The notes beneath the pieces are model-generated. The model saw nothing but the letters and a program-made list of their open reading frames with translations, did no database searches and was not told where the DNA came from. The translations under genes and the position numbers were made by a program. From the NCBI GenBank assembly GCA_028564675.1, contig JAOVVO010000351.1, positions 17,962 through 81,961 on the forward strand: a stretch of 64,000 nt of DNA. Direction: 5' to 3'. The DNA is from Onchocerca lupi (lineage: Eukaryota; Nematoda; Chromadorea; Rhabditida; Onchocercidae). Positions 23,058 to 37,700 of this stretch are shown in pieces (position 1 is the first letter of the stretch; the number at the start of each line of letters is the position of its first letter).

Positions 23058-24935
23058 TGTTCGCGTACATTGTATTGGACCAGTTTATTAATTGCTCTTC
23101 ATCATTATCTTATTTTGTCAACGAATGTTTTAATGACCAAAGGTTTATGCTTGGATAATCATTTTTTTCAATCTCTCATGGAGAATTTTTAGGCTATTTA
23201 TTATATTTTCGAATTATCATCGTATGAAGGATGAATTCGAACAGTGAATGTCATTGCTTTATTCTTTTTCTGTTTTTATGTGATTCACATTTGTTACTTA
23301 TTGGTTGAGGTGCATATTCATTCAACAACTCGAGATATATTTTGCCCCCAGTTGTTCACCATAACATCTGCAATTCAATTTAAGGCACAATTATATTTTT
23401 CACTTTGTAACTCTATTTATTATAAAAATCTGTGTTATGTTGTTACTCATAAGGAAATCAATATTATTATTGAAATAAGCTTGTTAATTTCCTTATTTTA
23501 TTGTAAACTTTCATTTTTAACATGATACAGTGACAAATTTATTTATTATAATAGTTTTATTTTTGTTGATAATGCAAGCCATATACTGATGAGAAATAAT
23601 AGAATTTGAGCTGCTTGATCTTAGCATTTTATTTATTGCTTTTATTCTAGGATATTGAAAAATGTACTGAACTGTTCATTGAGCTAACATTTTAAAGTTA
23701 AGATCAATTTAAATTAGGTATCAGCTTTATGAGATTATTTTTGTAGTGTTCGTTATAATCATTTTACATTCTAAATGATTTATTTTGATTATTCCTACTT
23801 ATTTTCTCCTTTTTTTTGAAGTTGAACTACTTGAACATTGTTTTCTGAATTTTTTTGCAAATCGTTTGTTGTACATTTTTGTTCTTTCTGTTAAGTTTTT
23901 ACTTTGTGAATTTAATATTTATTTTTTAAGCAGGGGAAAACTACGATATTTTCGTACTCTGTCAAGTTCTAGATTCATGCGGAGTGTGAAAGTTTGATAC
24001 ATAATGATGGCAGAGATCATTTTATTTCCTCTTCTTAAATTTGAGAAGTCATGTACATTTTTTGTATCATTTTAATATATGCAGCTGTTTCCGGTTTAAT
24101 TTGGAAGCATTCGGAATTATTTAAATGCTCGCTTTTTATTTGAAAGAATATTTTGGACTTTCATAGTCAATCAGTTCTTTTTCACTGATCAATCTCCGCT
24201 GTTTATTTTCTCATTTCACTTTTATTCGACAAGGTCGAATCAGTAGTACTTTTGGTAAATTTTGTCACAAAAGAAATTTCCCCTTTTCTTTTATTTATTT
24301 TATAGAAAAACATTTCGTCGAAGTCTCACTATGCCTTTTTTTTTGCGACTTTTCTAAATCAGATTAGATATCGATTTCCAAAGAAGAAAAAAAAAGCTTT
24401 AATCAGAAGATTGAGTAGTTTTCGGCAAATAGGTAAACTATTGTGTTGTCATTTTGGAACACATTTAATTTTACTGTTAGTGGCAAGGATTGGTTTATTT
24501 ATCATAAATTCGAGAAATTTCCATGTTTTGCGATCATCTTTTCGCGATGATCTTCGTTTCTTTAAAGACATATTCCACTGAAGCAATATCCTAATGTGCC
24601 ACAAATGTCACTGCGATTGCATTTTTTTCGCATATTGTGATATCGTAGATTTTTATACTCTATGTTAGGAATGAGTTGTTGCGATGGTGTTCAGTATATT
24701 GTGAAGAAAGATTATTAAAAATCTTAGTTTATAAATCCGACAAATCAATAACGATATTTATGGAAAATAGAGCAGAGAAATTCACAATAAATACAAGAAA
24801 TGAGGAACAAGACTTAACTTAATGTGAAATATGCAAATATATGGTATCGTTAAAATTAATGAAAAATGCGATATAGAGATAAGCACTGTTAACGAACGGG
24901 ATTTTAAACAGAAATTCTGAAGGTGGAGTATGATT
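23058..24935. other. Convergent intergenic region after dystroglycan
   Basis: It should hold the dystroglycan 3' UTR on the left and the 3' UTR of the secreted helical protein on the right. It is T-rich with only short non-descript open frames. I saw nothing else in it. Confidence 0.5.
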
Positions 24936-25926
24936 TTACTCTCGTAAAGTATTGATTAGAACAGGGACAATACAGGTGAACAGGTAGGTTGCAAATGTTG
25001 TTGGTGCGCTATTTTTTAACTTCTGCAGCAATGGTATCACCTTGCTGAGACCTTCGGTAACGAAAATTTTTTTGACAAGCTCTTCCCATTTATTCTCTTT
25101 ATTGGTGAAATCCATTTTAGAATTAAACACCTGCAATTTAGGACTTTAAGAAAAAAGCAGGATATAAATAATAAATTGAATGCAAAAATTATGAAAGGAA
25201 AGCAGTTGTGTTTTTTTTTTTTTTTTTTTTTTTTTTTTTCATAGATAATAGATATTTAAAATTCCTATATTTTAGCTGAATGATACTCTTTCCCAAATAT
25301 CCACTAGTTTTTAAAAACTACTGATATGACGGTAACCGATTATTTTTCCGGAAAACTTACACTTTCTCGGAAATTGTTGACTTGAGAAATTAGATCACCA
25401 ATTTTTCCCAATGTCGACTTCTGCATATCGTCAGCTAGCGGTTGTAACAGGTTCATTTTATCTTGAATTGTTGCCAATAAATCCTTTACTCGATCCACAC
25501 TTTGTTGTAATTGCTTAAAGAAAATCATTCGTTTCCCCAAAAAATGAATTCAGAGACGTAAACCTTTCACATTTACTTTAAACATCCCTGATATTTCCGA
25601 TGTTTTCAATTTTCAATTTCAAACTTTTCATTTCCAACCAAAAATTGATCATCGGCCATTTGTAATAATGATGGATGATCATTTCCATTATCAATGAAGG
25701 CTGAACTTATTTTTAATTGAATAGCAAGAAGAGAGAAACAAGTAGAGTGGGTGGGGAAAAAGGAAGGATAAGGAAGAAGAAAGAGCAAGAAACTAACTTT
25801 TTCATCTTTTGCAAAAAGTGATTTTACATCGGTAAAGTGTTTTGCAAAAAAATCACCAGCTTCCGAAAGTAAGTCACAGTATGCACCGACAGTAACCAGC
25901 ATCAATAGTATACCGTACTTCAACAT
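24936..25926 (-). CDS. Secreted all-helical nematode protein, 158 aa, 3 exons
   Basis: Exons (minus): 25926-25798, 25513-25361, 25130-24936, all joined in phase 0. Residues 1-17 (MLKYGILLMLVTVGAYC) form a signal peptide. The mature part is predicted to be almost entirely amphipathic helix, with heptad-like Leu/Val/Ile spacing in QQSVDRVKDLLATIQDKM and the later KVIPLLQKLKN. A more hydrophobic C-terminal helix carries a single Cys. No enzyme motif is visible. The general type (small, secreted, helical, three phase-0 introns) matches nematode-restricted secreted antigens or lipid-carrier-like proteins, but I cannot name the family with confidence. Exon 2 uses a weaker TTTAAG acceptor. Confidence 0.75.
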
Positions 25927-27360
25927 GTTGTCTTCCTCAAATTTACATTATTCAATGTATATATTTATACATTATCGTGATAATGCTTCCGATATCTATC
26001 TATTTGAAAATTTATCAAAATATCATGAATGGAATGAAAGATGCAAGTTTGTTTAAGGAGGAATAAACGGAAATGTAAGGAATGAATAAATAATCTGAAA
26101 TGTGAATGAAAACAATACTTTTAGGAATCATAAAAGAAAGGAATATTTTTTGCAACAGAAAAAAATTGTTATGACCAATAAGTTAGGACTAATAATGAAA
26201 AAGTTCTTCCGAAACATTTTTTTTTTTTTTTTTTTTTTTTTTTGCAATGCAAAGAAAACAGAACGAAAGTAGAAAAGCATATGAAAATTTACTTTAATCA
26301 ATAACAAAAAATATATACATATATGTAAGTTAAAAAATTAATTGATTAATAATGAGCATTGATTTTAAACTATTTCAACAGCATTTCCAGATTAATTTTC
26401 TCTCCGAAATTTCATTGTATTTTCATTGAAAGTATGATAAATTTTGGAAGTCATAATAAATTAGTTTTCTTTAGAAGTTTTAATAAATTAATTTTAGAAT
26501 TAAAAAAACTCTTAATACTTGAAAAATTCCTTTAAAATTACTCACAGATACTAATTCAGGATTATATTTATTTCTACAATTAACCAAGAATTTTTAATTA
26601 ATATAAATAAGTCAATTCAGAAATGTTATTAATCATGCCAGCAGAAGATGGCATAAACTTTTTGTTACAATAATATTGATTGTCCAACAAATAGAAAAAT
26701 CTTTATGATACAAATTAACAAATATTCTACTCAGGGAAAATGATAGGCATATAAGTTCAGTATCGAAGAATAGTATGAGAATAGTAGCCGCTGAACAATG
26801 TACAAACATAGCAGAATATAATTTCAGAAATTCGAAACAAATCTCGATACTAATCAGTTGGCTAAATAAGATCAAGAAGTTCTAGCAATCAATAACATAT
26901 TCAGCTAGTGAATTAAACTAATTTTTTGACGTTATAAATTTTTTAGAAAGGGATAAGTTCAACCGTACTATCACTCGAATAGACTAAGTCTAATAGATCA
27001 AAAGTTATGAATATCGAAAGACTTCAATCATTCGAGTTTAATCCGATGTTTCTTACATTCTCTATTGCAACTAACGTTTAAAGAAAAAAAAATAGAAAAA
27101 CAACTGAATAGAATAGGATAACATAAATATTTATGAGGAAAGTTTGAAAATGAATGACGTAAATGTTGAGTGTCAAAAGAGTAAGCTTGCTAATACTAAC
27201 GACTTTGCCGGATGTTTTTCCATTTGCTTCTTTGAGTTTATCAAATTGTAAGCTGTGTCAACAAATTTTTATTAGTAGGTTTATCGCTAAATCAATCATT
27301 TCAAATTCCATCCTCTTATCATATATCAAAATTCCACAACTTAGTTGACTGATGTTTTTT

Positions 27361-27392
<32 letters not shown>

Positions 27393-27435
27393 CCCCAGCT
27401 AAGAAACAAAATTTTTAACGATCAAATAAACAATA

Positions 27436-27516
27436 TTTTTACACTGCTACAGTAGTCTATCCATGAATCAGTGTATTTTTTACACTGCTACAGTAGTCCA
27501 TCTATGAATTAGTGCA
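27436..27516. repeat. Tandem duplication of a 40-41 bp unit
   Basis: Unit 1 (27436-27475) and unit 2 (27476-27516) share the core ACACTGCTACAGTAGTC and the following bases, with about four substitutions. Two copies lie head to tail. Confidence 0.93.
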
Positions 27517-30500
27517 TCGAAATACTTATTTCAATTATAGTTATCAAATAATTATTATAATGTATTATTCAGATATTTCCTAAAGATATTTGAAAGAACG
27601 ATTGACTCGGAGCATTTGTTAAGAAGTGATAAACATATCTCAAATGATGAAAATCCAGAAAGAATGAAGGAAATATTTTGTTTCCATTAAGAAGAAAATA
27701 AGAAAATATAATGTAAAATTCTATTACTTGAAATAAAATGTTTCATACTTAAAAAGCCATCGATTCGATTACCTTTCGGATCAATTCCAACAATTGTTAA
27801 GTTCTTACCTGGTTGTTTGACTAATTGAATTATTACCTGTTTGATTAACCGAAGTTACTGTTTCTGTCTTCCTCCTTTTCATTTCGGATGATGAGAAGGA
27901 AAAATAGAGCTTATTTTTATTAATTCAAAAGTTTAAACATCATTCAAGGATGTCTTTTCTCGAATCATTCGAGAAAGAAGGACGGAAAAGAAGAGAGCAT
28001 TTTAATCTTATAATTTTATAGCACAAAGTTTTTTGCTTTTTTTTGCAAAATAATTATACCAATATAGCAAAAATATATTTAAAAGACAAGGTAAAAATGA
28101 TTTTTAGTCAAATTGAAGACATTTCAATACATTTTAATTATCCTACTCTTTTCCTCAAAATCTGAACAGAATAAAGAGAGTCAGAAACGAACTTCTTCCC
28201 AGAAAAATTGCAATAATCATAAAAAAGAATAAGGAAAGAAAAATGGAAAATGAAGAAAGAGAGGGAAATAGTAATCTTGTGCGTGCGTTCAAGAGAGGTC
28301 AACTTTGAATTTTAATATAAAAAAATGTGACGATAATTTCCGACAAAGATTAATTGAATATATGAAATAAATCGTCGAAAATAAGTCATAAACAAGCTGC
28401 AAACTTATTTTCAACAAATAATTGTTATAGGATAAGTTCAGGAAGCACTGCAGATTTATTGCCAAGAATATTGAAGAAAATGGGATAGATAAATGGATAC
28501 TAATCTTCAATCTTTCATTATTGATCTACTAATTGCTACGTCAATACTGTGCCATAAGAAATATGTCTTTTGCTAGTCTGCATTATGATCATTCAATAAT
28601 CTTCTATTTCTTCTCTAGAAAATGGATTAAATTCTTCGCCAGAGAATGACAATAATAATAAATATGCAATTTAGAAACTTTCGATTAGTTACCGTAAACA
28701 ACCAAACATAAAATTGGGATTTGCCAAAGAGGAAAATATTTCGGAAAACTTCAAAATTACATTCCATTTTCTTTTTCATTTTTGCTTTTGCTTTTATGAA
28801 TCAACAAAATTCGAAATTCTATCACAAAAATAAACAATATATTTTAAATATTTCATTGAAATTAAAAATTGAAATGACAATTCAAAACGGATTTTTTTTT
28901 TATTCAAAAAAAAAAAAACAATTTCAGAACAAATAGTAGCCGCAAAATGTACCGATTCATTTCTTTAAGAATTATCAAAATGATGGAAGACGATTAAATC
29001 AACTGGAATAATGTTGTATTAATATTTTTTCAGGAATGATTTACTAATGCATTCATCCATTTCAGCAATATTCTGGAATGTTTATGTTAAGATTAGGAGT
29101 TGATGTTTAGACCTTGAGAAAACGAAGAAAAGACAATTATTTTTAATCGCTATTTCAAACAAAATATGATTTAAAAAAATGGAAAAGTACTGACAAGCGA
29201 TAAATGCTTTATCAAAACGACAACAATTAATCTTTGTTCAACTTATCATGCACTTAAACAAAGCCATTGTAAAAAAAAAAAAAAAAAAATAATAATAATA
29301 AAGAAAGAAAAAAAAAGTCTATGAAATCGAGAGGTTGTTGAATTATTTCAACAAAATTTACCAATGAAAACAAAATTTATTTTCTTTGATTTTTGTAAGG
29401 ATTGATTTGTTAATGCATAATTTGGTTGAATAATCAAACTATCGAAAAAGTTAGCAATAGCAAAGAATGTCTTTTTAAAAACAATTTCTTATTTCACTTT
29501 TCTGATATTATCAACAATAAAGCAAAAACTGAACAAAAAAGAAAAAAAGAAAAAGAAAGATTCCATAAAAGAATTTAGCAAGCAAAGAAAATAATAACAA
29601 TCATTCAACCGGCCGAATATCTCAGGTATTATTACTTTGTTTACGTTCCTTAATCAAACAAAGTTCATGCACTTAGATAATAGGTATTACTGTTCTATTA
29701 TATCAGATGAGAGAAAATGTCATTCTTAAAATCGATGAGTAAGGGATGAAAAGATGGAAAATTTCGAAACTGAAAATGCGACTAAAACTGTTCCATTAAA
29801 AACAAGAAAAATGAGTAATGGATCTTTTAAAAATAAAAATAAATATTTTAATTTCGATCTTTGAAATTTTTTTTTTTTTAATTTTAAAAATATAATATTT
29901 TTCAAATTTCGATGAAACGTAATCGATCATATTCATATTATATGATAAAAGTTTGTAGACCGAATTTAGCAAGTTTTTTTTTTTTTTTTTTTTTTCCTTT
30001 GATAGCTTTCATAGCTCTAATAATTCTTAGCGTACAAAGAGAGCTTTATGGTTTCACCTGATCATTTAATCAATTCCTTGATCATCTCTATCAGTAACTT
30101 TCATGAATTTCATTCAAATTTAACTGCAGTTTTGCTTTTACCAATCACTCCATGTATATGATTTAGTAATCTACAGGATAAAATGGCAAAAAAAAAGGGT
30201 GAAAAACAAGTGATATTCCCCTTCACTTGATTCCGACTAATCAGAAAAATTTCGATAATAATAATAAATAATTGAAATTAATTGCTGTTTAGCAATTGAA
30301 ATAAACGGAGTTTAAATTAATTCAGTTCAGTGCAAATTTTGAATTTTTAATCTCACAGCTACATACATGAAGTAAATAAAGATTGAAATTAGGAACGGAA
30401 GAAACACGACGACTATGATAGCAATATGGAATTTCTCTAATTCTATCAAATTGCTTAAATTGTAAAATTATAAATAAAACATGATCTTCTAACATTAAGA

Positions 30501-31131
30501 TATACTACTTTTTTGATATGCAATAATCTAATTCAGGGCATTAATAAGCTTAATTAATTCACATTTCAACATATTTTAATGCCAGTTCTTGAACAGAGCA
30601 AATGTTGAATAGGAATGAAAATCAATTTTTTTGCTTTACAAAATTTGAAATCATTAATTTGTATTCTCAGATAAAATATCTGGAATATCTGCTCACACTT
30701 TTACTATTATTTTCGAAATTTCATTTCTTAAATTTTGTTAATTGTAATAAATAAATTTTTCTTTTGCGAAAAAAAAAATCTTTAACATTTATTTGTTAAA
30801 AAAAAAAAAAAAAAAAAACAAATATGTTGAGATTGAAATATATTCAATTTTTCATTCCAAGATATCAAAGAATCATACTGTTGTTGTTTCATCGACATTG
30901 TCAGATTTATTGTATTTTAGATTCATTCATATGTTGTACAATTTTAAGTATAAACTTATGCACTATCCTGTGATGAAAAATTGTGAAATTGATGATGATT
31001 AAGATTTCTATTTATTTTGCTTCGCATAAACGAAAAAGGCATTGTTAAAAATATGTGATTAATGAAATTTAAAAATTATAGGAAATGAAATATGAAATTT
31101 TACAATAAAAGATGGAGCGAAAAGGGAAGAA

Positions 31132-31329
31132 ATGGAAATTATGTCTTGGAATGCGCCACCAGTAGTTACAGAACGAATCAAAAACGATTCATCAAAATTA
31201 GAATATTTCGCAAAATTCTGCATTTTTATGATGTTTCTGTTGCAGCAACAGCAGCAACAACAGCAGAAGCAGGAGCAATCAGTACTACTGAGTTTGTTGT
31301 CGTTAAAAAATGGGTGTGACAACAATTGA
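31132..31329 (+). other. 65-codon ORF with a CAG/CAA (polyglutamine) run
   Basis: The frame reads MEIMSWNAPPVVTERIKND, then a hydrophobic stretch, then eight consecutive Gln from a CAR-triplet run at about 31243-31278, and ends at a TGA-adjacent stop. The N-terminal half is protein-like, but the opposite strand is also open, no splice partners were found and no family is recognised. It may be an isolated first exon or simply a trinucleotide repeat in intergenic DNA. Confidence 0.2.
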
Positions 31330-34300
31330 AATAGCTATCAGAGAAAGCGTGTGTCATCGTCGTTTTCGTCGGTATAATACATTTGCAAGTGTCGAAAATC
31401 CTATTATCATTTATTATTCTTAATATTTTCTGATTGCAATAAAAGAAGAAGATCGATTTCCGTCGTTACTCTTAATTATAGATCATATCAAAATGACTTA
31501 TAGCTAAAAATCATTCTGTTTACTAAAGCAAATAGAAACAATTTCACTCGTTTTATCAAATTTCTACAGCCAATAGAACATGGAAATGATAATGATCAAA
31601 GATTATCGAAGCATGACTACTCGAAAGTTGTAAATAATCCGACAAAACAAACTGCTACATTCAAGTTAATCAAATCAATGATGGTGTATTAACGATCATT
31701 GAATTAAGTGAAATTATGAGTAAGCATGTTATATAGTCAATGGATAATCTGATAACGCTGAATGAATAATCAGTCCTTTTGAATCTAATAAATTAACAAT
31801 TGCTACTGTTATATGATAAAAATATTTGAAATAATTTCAATGGCACTCAATCATTTGAGAAAAAAAAAAGATTTAAAAAAGAAAAAAAAAAAAAAAAAAA
31901 AAAAAAACAAAAACTAAAACTGGAAGATATCAAGAGATGCAAAAATAATAGAAATTTAGGGAACAGATATCAAGAAATACCAAGTCATTGTAACAAAAAT
32001 TACAGTACACGATGTACGATAATTTTTTTTCCCTTTTCTCCTATTCTTTCCCTTTTTTTTCTCGTTTTTTTTAAATGATTTTATGCATTTTTATTACCGT
32101 CCTAATGGATTTTATGAATAGTGCAATCAATTTAATGCGTTATTTTATGCATTAATTAGAACAAAATTTAGTATTCAATAAATTATTATAACTGTCAGTT
32201 ATACTAATAAAATGCATCATAACAAAAATAACTAAATCGGTACATTTTTCTTTTTGTTGAAAAAAAAAATATTGCAAACAAATTTATTTGCGAATTTTCA
32301 ATGCAAACTTTTTTTTTTTTATCGGAAATATATATTCTTTTTATAAAGCGTTCATTAATTTATTTCAAGATTAATGATATACGATCCACATATTTTGGAA
32401 ATTTTCATGGAAAAATTGTTTATTCTGGAAATTGTGATTTTTAACAATTTTTAAGCCATAAAAAGTAAAGGAATTTTAAGTACAACGTTAAAGCTGCTAT
32501 AAATTTTAATTTTCTCTTTTAACTTCACACCCTTGTTTCATTTTTTATTTATGATTACTTTAAATGATTAATGTTTCAGTACCGCTCATCAATCTCATGC
32601 AACATGGCGAATTATTTATTTCAATAATTATATTTAAATACTAAAAATTCAGGGTAACTATTTATTCATCATCAAAAGGAGAAAAATTTAGGAAAAAATA
32701 ATACGGCGAATGAAAATTCAAGATGATTAATTCATGGATCTCAGCTAATTCTTCAAATTTCAATAATTTGAAAAAAAAAAAAAAGAAAAAACCTTTTGTC
32801 TCAATAGTTCACATTGATGATTCTTATTTTCTTAAGATATATATCACATGATTGCATTCCAAGGTTCTTTCACTTCAGCAATTTATGTTCAGAGTTAACA
32901 TCAGAAGTTGACATTTAATATTCATTTGTTAGATTGGTAACAACAATATTTCTTTACATGTAAAAAAAATAATATGATTGACATTTATTCAATCATTCGA
33001 AGCAATCGTTTTGCAAAAATTAAGAAAAAAAAAAAAGTAGGAAAGAAGAGAAATAGAAATATTTTTGTCGTTAAAAAAAAAAAAAAAAAAAAGAGGGAAG
33101 AATACCAGTTGTATAAGATATTTTCAAAATAAAATTTTGAAAATAGGAGAGAAAGGGGAACTTGTTTGCTCCTCAATTTAATTAATTTTTCAAATATTTA
33201 CGGCTTTGTGAAATGAAGGAAGAGGAAAAGTAGCAAGTACGGGACAGAAAAGGTTAAGAAGAAAAAAGGAGACGACAGATGAAAACACGATGCAAGAATG
33301 ATAGAAACAGAGAAATATCAGATAATATTAAAAATGCGAAAAATTATATAGCAATAATAGATATATCTTGAAACTTGTTTTTCCTTCATCATTTTGTTTA
33401 CATCAAAAATATCTTCCATAAAAATACCGAAAGTTAAGTTTATTAATGCAACTAGTCGCAATGAAATTTATCAATAATCTGTGGAAAGAAAATATCAAGA
33501 GATCGCTTGATAAATATTTCATCATTATTATAATTATCAATGTCGGATTATGATGAATTGAAGCTATCGTTCAAGATATATCCGTTTGAAGACTTTTTTT
33601 TTTTTTTTTTTTTTGTTAATTTCTTAACAAGAAATGATAATAAATTATCAATATAATAGCTCTCAATATTAAACGTTTGTTGTCAAATTAACAAATACTT
33701 TGAGAAAAGGAAGAAGGAAAGTAAAAAAGAGAAAGAGGAGTTATTTTTTGTTAAATATTCTTATTTACGAATTTTCTAACTTACTGTATCCAATGATGAT
33801 CATAATTTTTACTTGAAAAATTTCTTTTATCTTATCACATCTTACCTTATCAATATCTTTTAACTTACCACCTCATATATCAATCAAATTTATAATTATT
33901 ACCTCAATAGGTATATTTATTTCGAAACAATTTGAATATGATTGCATAATTGGATCGGAAAAACTTTACCTCATTACTTTACCAATATATATATATATAA
34001 ATGCATTATCAAATAAACGAATAACAGAATTGCACTTATTTTTTTTCAATCGATTAAACTGAAAAAAAAAATGAGAAAAAGATGAAGAGAAATCAAAATG
34101 TTAATAATAATTTGTACGATTGGATGACTAATATGTATCAAATTAATTTTTTAGTAGATTTAATGCACTGTTGAAAATTATAGATAATTGTATGAATTCT
34201 TTGCAAATTTTCATTTTTCTCTTTTTTTTCCTTCCTACAAATTTCATACCTGTTTGTAATGCACAATTAAATAATAAATTATTCAATTATCTTCAAGATG

Positions 34301-34792
34301 CCTGTAAAATAAATTTAATCACTGATATTAGTTTTATATAATGAGACTAATTGCTGCTATCAACTATGTGTGCTTTTTTATTTAATTAATTAGTATAATT
34401 TGATCAACATTATCATTCATTTTGCTCCATATGGATAGATATACTTGACAATGATATATTACAACATGCACTTGGTTCGACTGGAATTATTTTCATTCAT
34501 TATCACACTACAAGACTTCACTTTGTTATTTATTTGTTTTTTTTTTTTTTTTTTCTAAAGTTCATCCTAAAAGTTGAATGAATAATATGATGACAAAAGT
34601 GCAAGTTTCATGTCAAAAATACTTTTTATGCTGATAAAAACATGACAAAAAAAGTGGAAAGGGAATATGTAAAACTATATAAATAATAAACTAAAGCGAT
34701 TTTCAAAAACTGAATCAGTTAACACAAGAAAAAAAAAAGGAAGAAAAATCGAATCAAATTTTGAAATTCGTTGAATCGGCTCGAGATGAAGA

Positions 34793-37700
34793 TCATGTAG
34801 ATCGCTGTTGTATTTGAGATGGAGACTGCGAAGATCGCAGCTGTGATGATCGTCTGATAGAGTTTCTTTTTTCATTGGCTTCAAAAAATTGCTTTAAATC
34901 TCGAACTGGACGTTGCTTTTTAGCATGCATACCATCAATCGGATTCCAATCGAGAGTGTTAGAATCCAAATCCTCATCTGTATCTCTTTCGTCCTCACTG
35001 AGATCCGTCAAATTACTTAAAGACGAATAGGTTGATCGCCTTCGTAAACCTATATCTCGTAATCGTTCCTTTTTCATTTGTGAAATTTTTGGTCGAGTTT
35101 TCCGTATTTCGCTAATCTTAATTGTTTAATTGCATTATAGCTGTAGTAAAATGAACAAATGGAAAATAATTTTAATTTCGATCAATCAATAAGAAAAAAG
35201 ATTCCTTACCAAAGTTTGCATTTCACTTTCTACCATTACTGGAAGTGGCTTCTGAACACAAGTTTCAGTTTGAGTGAGAGCTTCTAACACATCGTAAAGA
35301 TGAGTTTGAATCTCTTGTTCAACTAATCTTGCCTCCTCCGTTTGTACATTACTTTCCTACAATTTATTAAACAGTTAAATTTAAATATCGATTTCATGTT
35401 GTATCAAAAATTTTCGCATATTGAAGTTATATTTAAGGCAAAATTAATCTCAAGCATAATAATATATCAGTCAAAAAATTCCGTCATATAATATTATAAA
35501 ATATATAATAACCATAAAATAAAATCTTAACTTATTTTTGATTGTCCAAGTTTTCAAACAAAACTAATCATTCTTGAAACTACCGATGCATTTCCTCATC
35601 TTCTCTTGCTTTTAGATTGAAGCAAACAATTCACCAATTATTTCATCAAGTTTTTAAAAGTTCAAAATTTCGAGTAATGTAAAAATACAAACCATATATT
35701 CAGAAATGACCGGCATACATTCGCTATCTTTCATTTCTATAACTTCGGTTTGTGTAATATGATGAGCCAGAACAGGATTCGAACATTGTACATCCACTTC
35801 AACCATTTCATTTGTCAAGGAATCAGTTACGTTAGCCTTATCCAATACTGTTATCATTAATGTTTGTTCTGCTTTATCATCGCTAAAAGTAGCTCATATA
35901 TATATATGCACGTGATATCTTATTTGATATTCGTTAATTTAATCCAAAATAACCAGGGTGAACAAGTTTTGACATTATTATACATAATTTATCATTTAGG
36001 TATCATAATTTGTAGAATTATCAAATACTTACAGGAAAATATGACAAGTCTGCACACCAGTATCATAGAAAACTGTTTTTGGAAGAGCTGGCTGAATTTG
36101 CGCTTGAATTGGCGTATTTCGTTCAGCTTCAACTTGTTTCTGAACAGCTTCTTCCACAGCAACAGCTATCGTTGCTTCGTCCACATCTTTAGTTAGCAAC
36201 ATTGGTATCCCAGATTCTTCATCAATTGTTGAGAAGATTGGTGGAACTTCAATTCCACATGCTTCAGCATCTTTTTGTGCCTTTCCCAAAACTGATGTTC
36301 GTCTATCCTTGCTCCAAAACAAAATATTCGCAAAAATTGGAGTGATAGAATAATCAAGTCGACTATGCTATTATTTCAACTAGCTGATAGAAGCAATTAT
36401 TAGTCAAATTTATTTTGTAAGCAATTGGAAATTTTTCTTTTTAATTCACAAATTTTTCCAAATTTTTTTCCTTCCAATTTTACTAGTGATTCAGATTTTT
36501 ACTTTATCTTTTTGTGACTTGATAAATGGTTCAATCTTATAATTGAAATTTGAAATTTCATATTTTATCGAGAATAATTAATGAGTATGTCAAAAATTAC
36601 CTGAGAAATGACATCAGACATTTAGCCTTCTTATTGTTATCCCATATCTGCATCACGCCTATGGAAGCTCCGGTTACATCATTTCCTTAAAAAATGTAGA
36701 AATTGAAAAAGATTGAACGAAAAAATTTTTAAATAAATTAGTCTAATTTATTAAATTAGATAAAACTACGAAATATTATAATAAAAACATTAGCACTGAG
36801 ATTGTCTAATAACTCTTTTTATTTTTCTTTATAATAGAATTCTGTTCAAAAGATTTCATTAAAAAAAAAGTTATAGAATTAATTACTACTTAAGACTGAA
36901 ACTTGTAAAATCTTTTCGGAGAATCTTTTACGTTGAATCTTTAATTGCTGAATTTTTTGTTATAAAATCTTTTCTTGAAATCAGTATTTGCATAATCTTT
37001 TATCATGTCAATCGTTCCGTTTTATTGATCCGCTGATACAAGAAACAGTTGGTATTGGAACTTACCTTGATTTAATTTAGACTGATATTCGAGAAATAAT
37101 TTCAAGAAAAAATTCATGAAGAAGTCCTCTAATGCTGTTTGTATGACACTGATGCACATGCTGACCATTGCAAGACCAATTACCACAAAAACAAAGCACA
37201 TTATCATCAAGCTGCAAATAATTCCCATTAAATACGGCACATAAAAATTCGAACAAAAATGATAATTTGAAATTTTATATTTGATTTAACTTGCCTGTAA
37301 TTTTCAAGGATACTTGTTCCAAAGACAGTTATTTTCAAATAAAATTTGAATAACAATCAAAGTGAGTTGTTTTAATTGAAATTATAAGAAGGCTTTGCAA
37401 ATTTCAGTTTGGTCGAAAAATTTCTGAACATGACACAGATGTATCCCCAAAATAAGTAAGGTATTTTCTTTTTTCGCATTAAGAAAAATAGATTGAAACA
37501 AAAACTAACTCTCTTCGTCTCACAGCAATATCGCCTAACCCAATTGTCGATAAACTGAAATAAAACTGTTCCAGGAAAATTTTAAATTAGAATTATAATT
37601 TTCCCCCGGAATAATTTATGACTAATTTTAAAAAATAATAATTTCAAACTATCAGATTAATTTTTGAATTTATAAAGCAAATGAACAGTGATTAGAAGTT

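Larger units (their letters stand above)
25927..34792. other. Long AT-rich region without a recognised gene
   Basis: About 8.9 kb with many homopolymer tracts (for example 26218-26243 T and 27365-27392 T). I recognise no exon series. It contains the 40-bp tandem duplication at 27436-27516 and the CAR-repeat ORF at about 31.1-31.3 kb, listed separately. It separates the secreted helical gene (its 5' side at the left) from the K+ channel 3' end (right). Confidence 0.5.
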
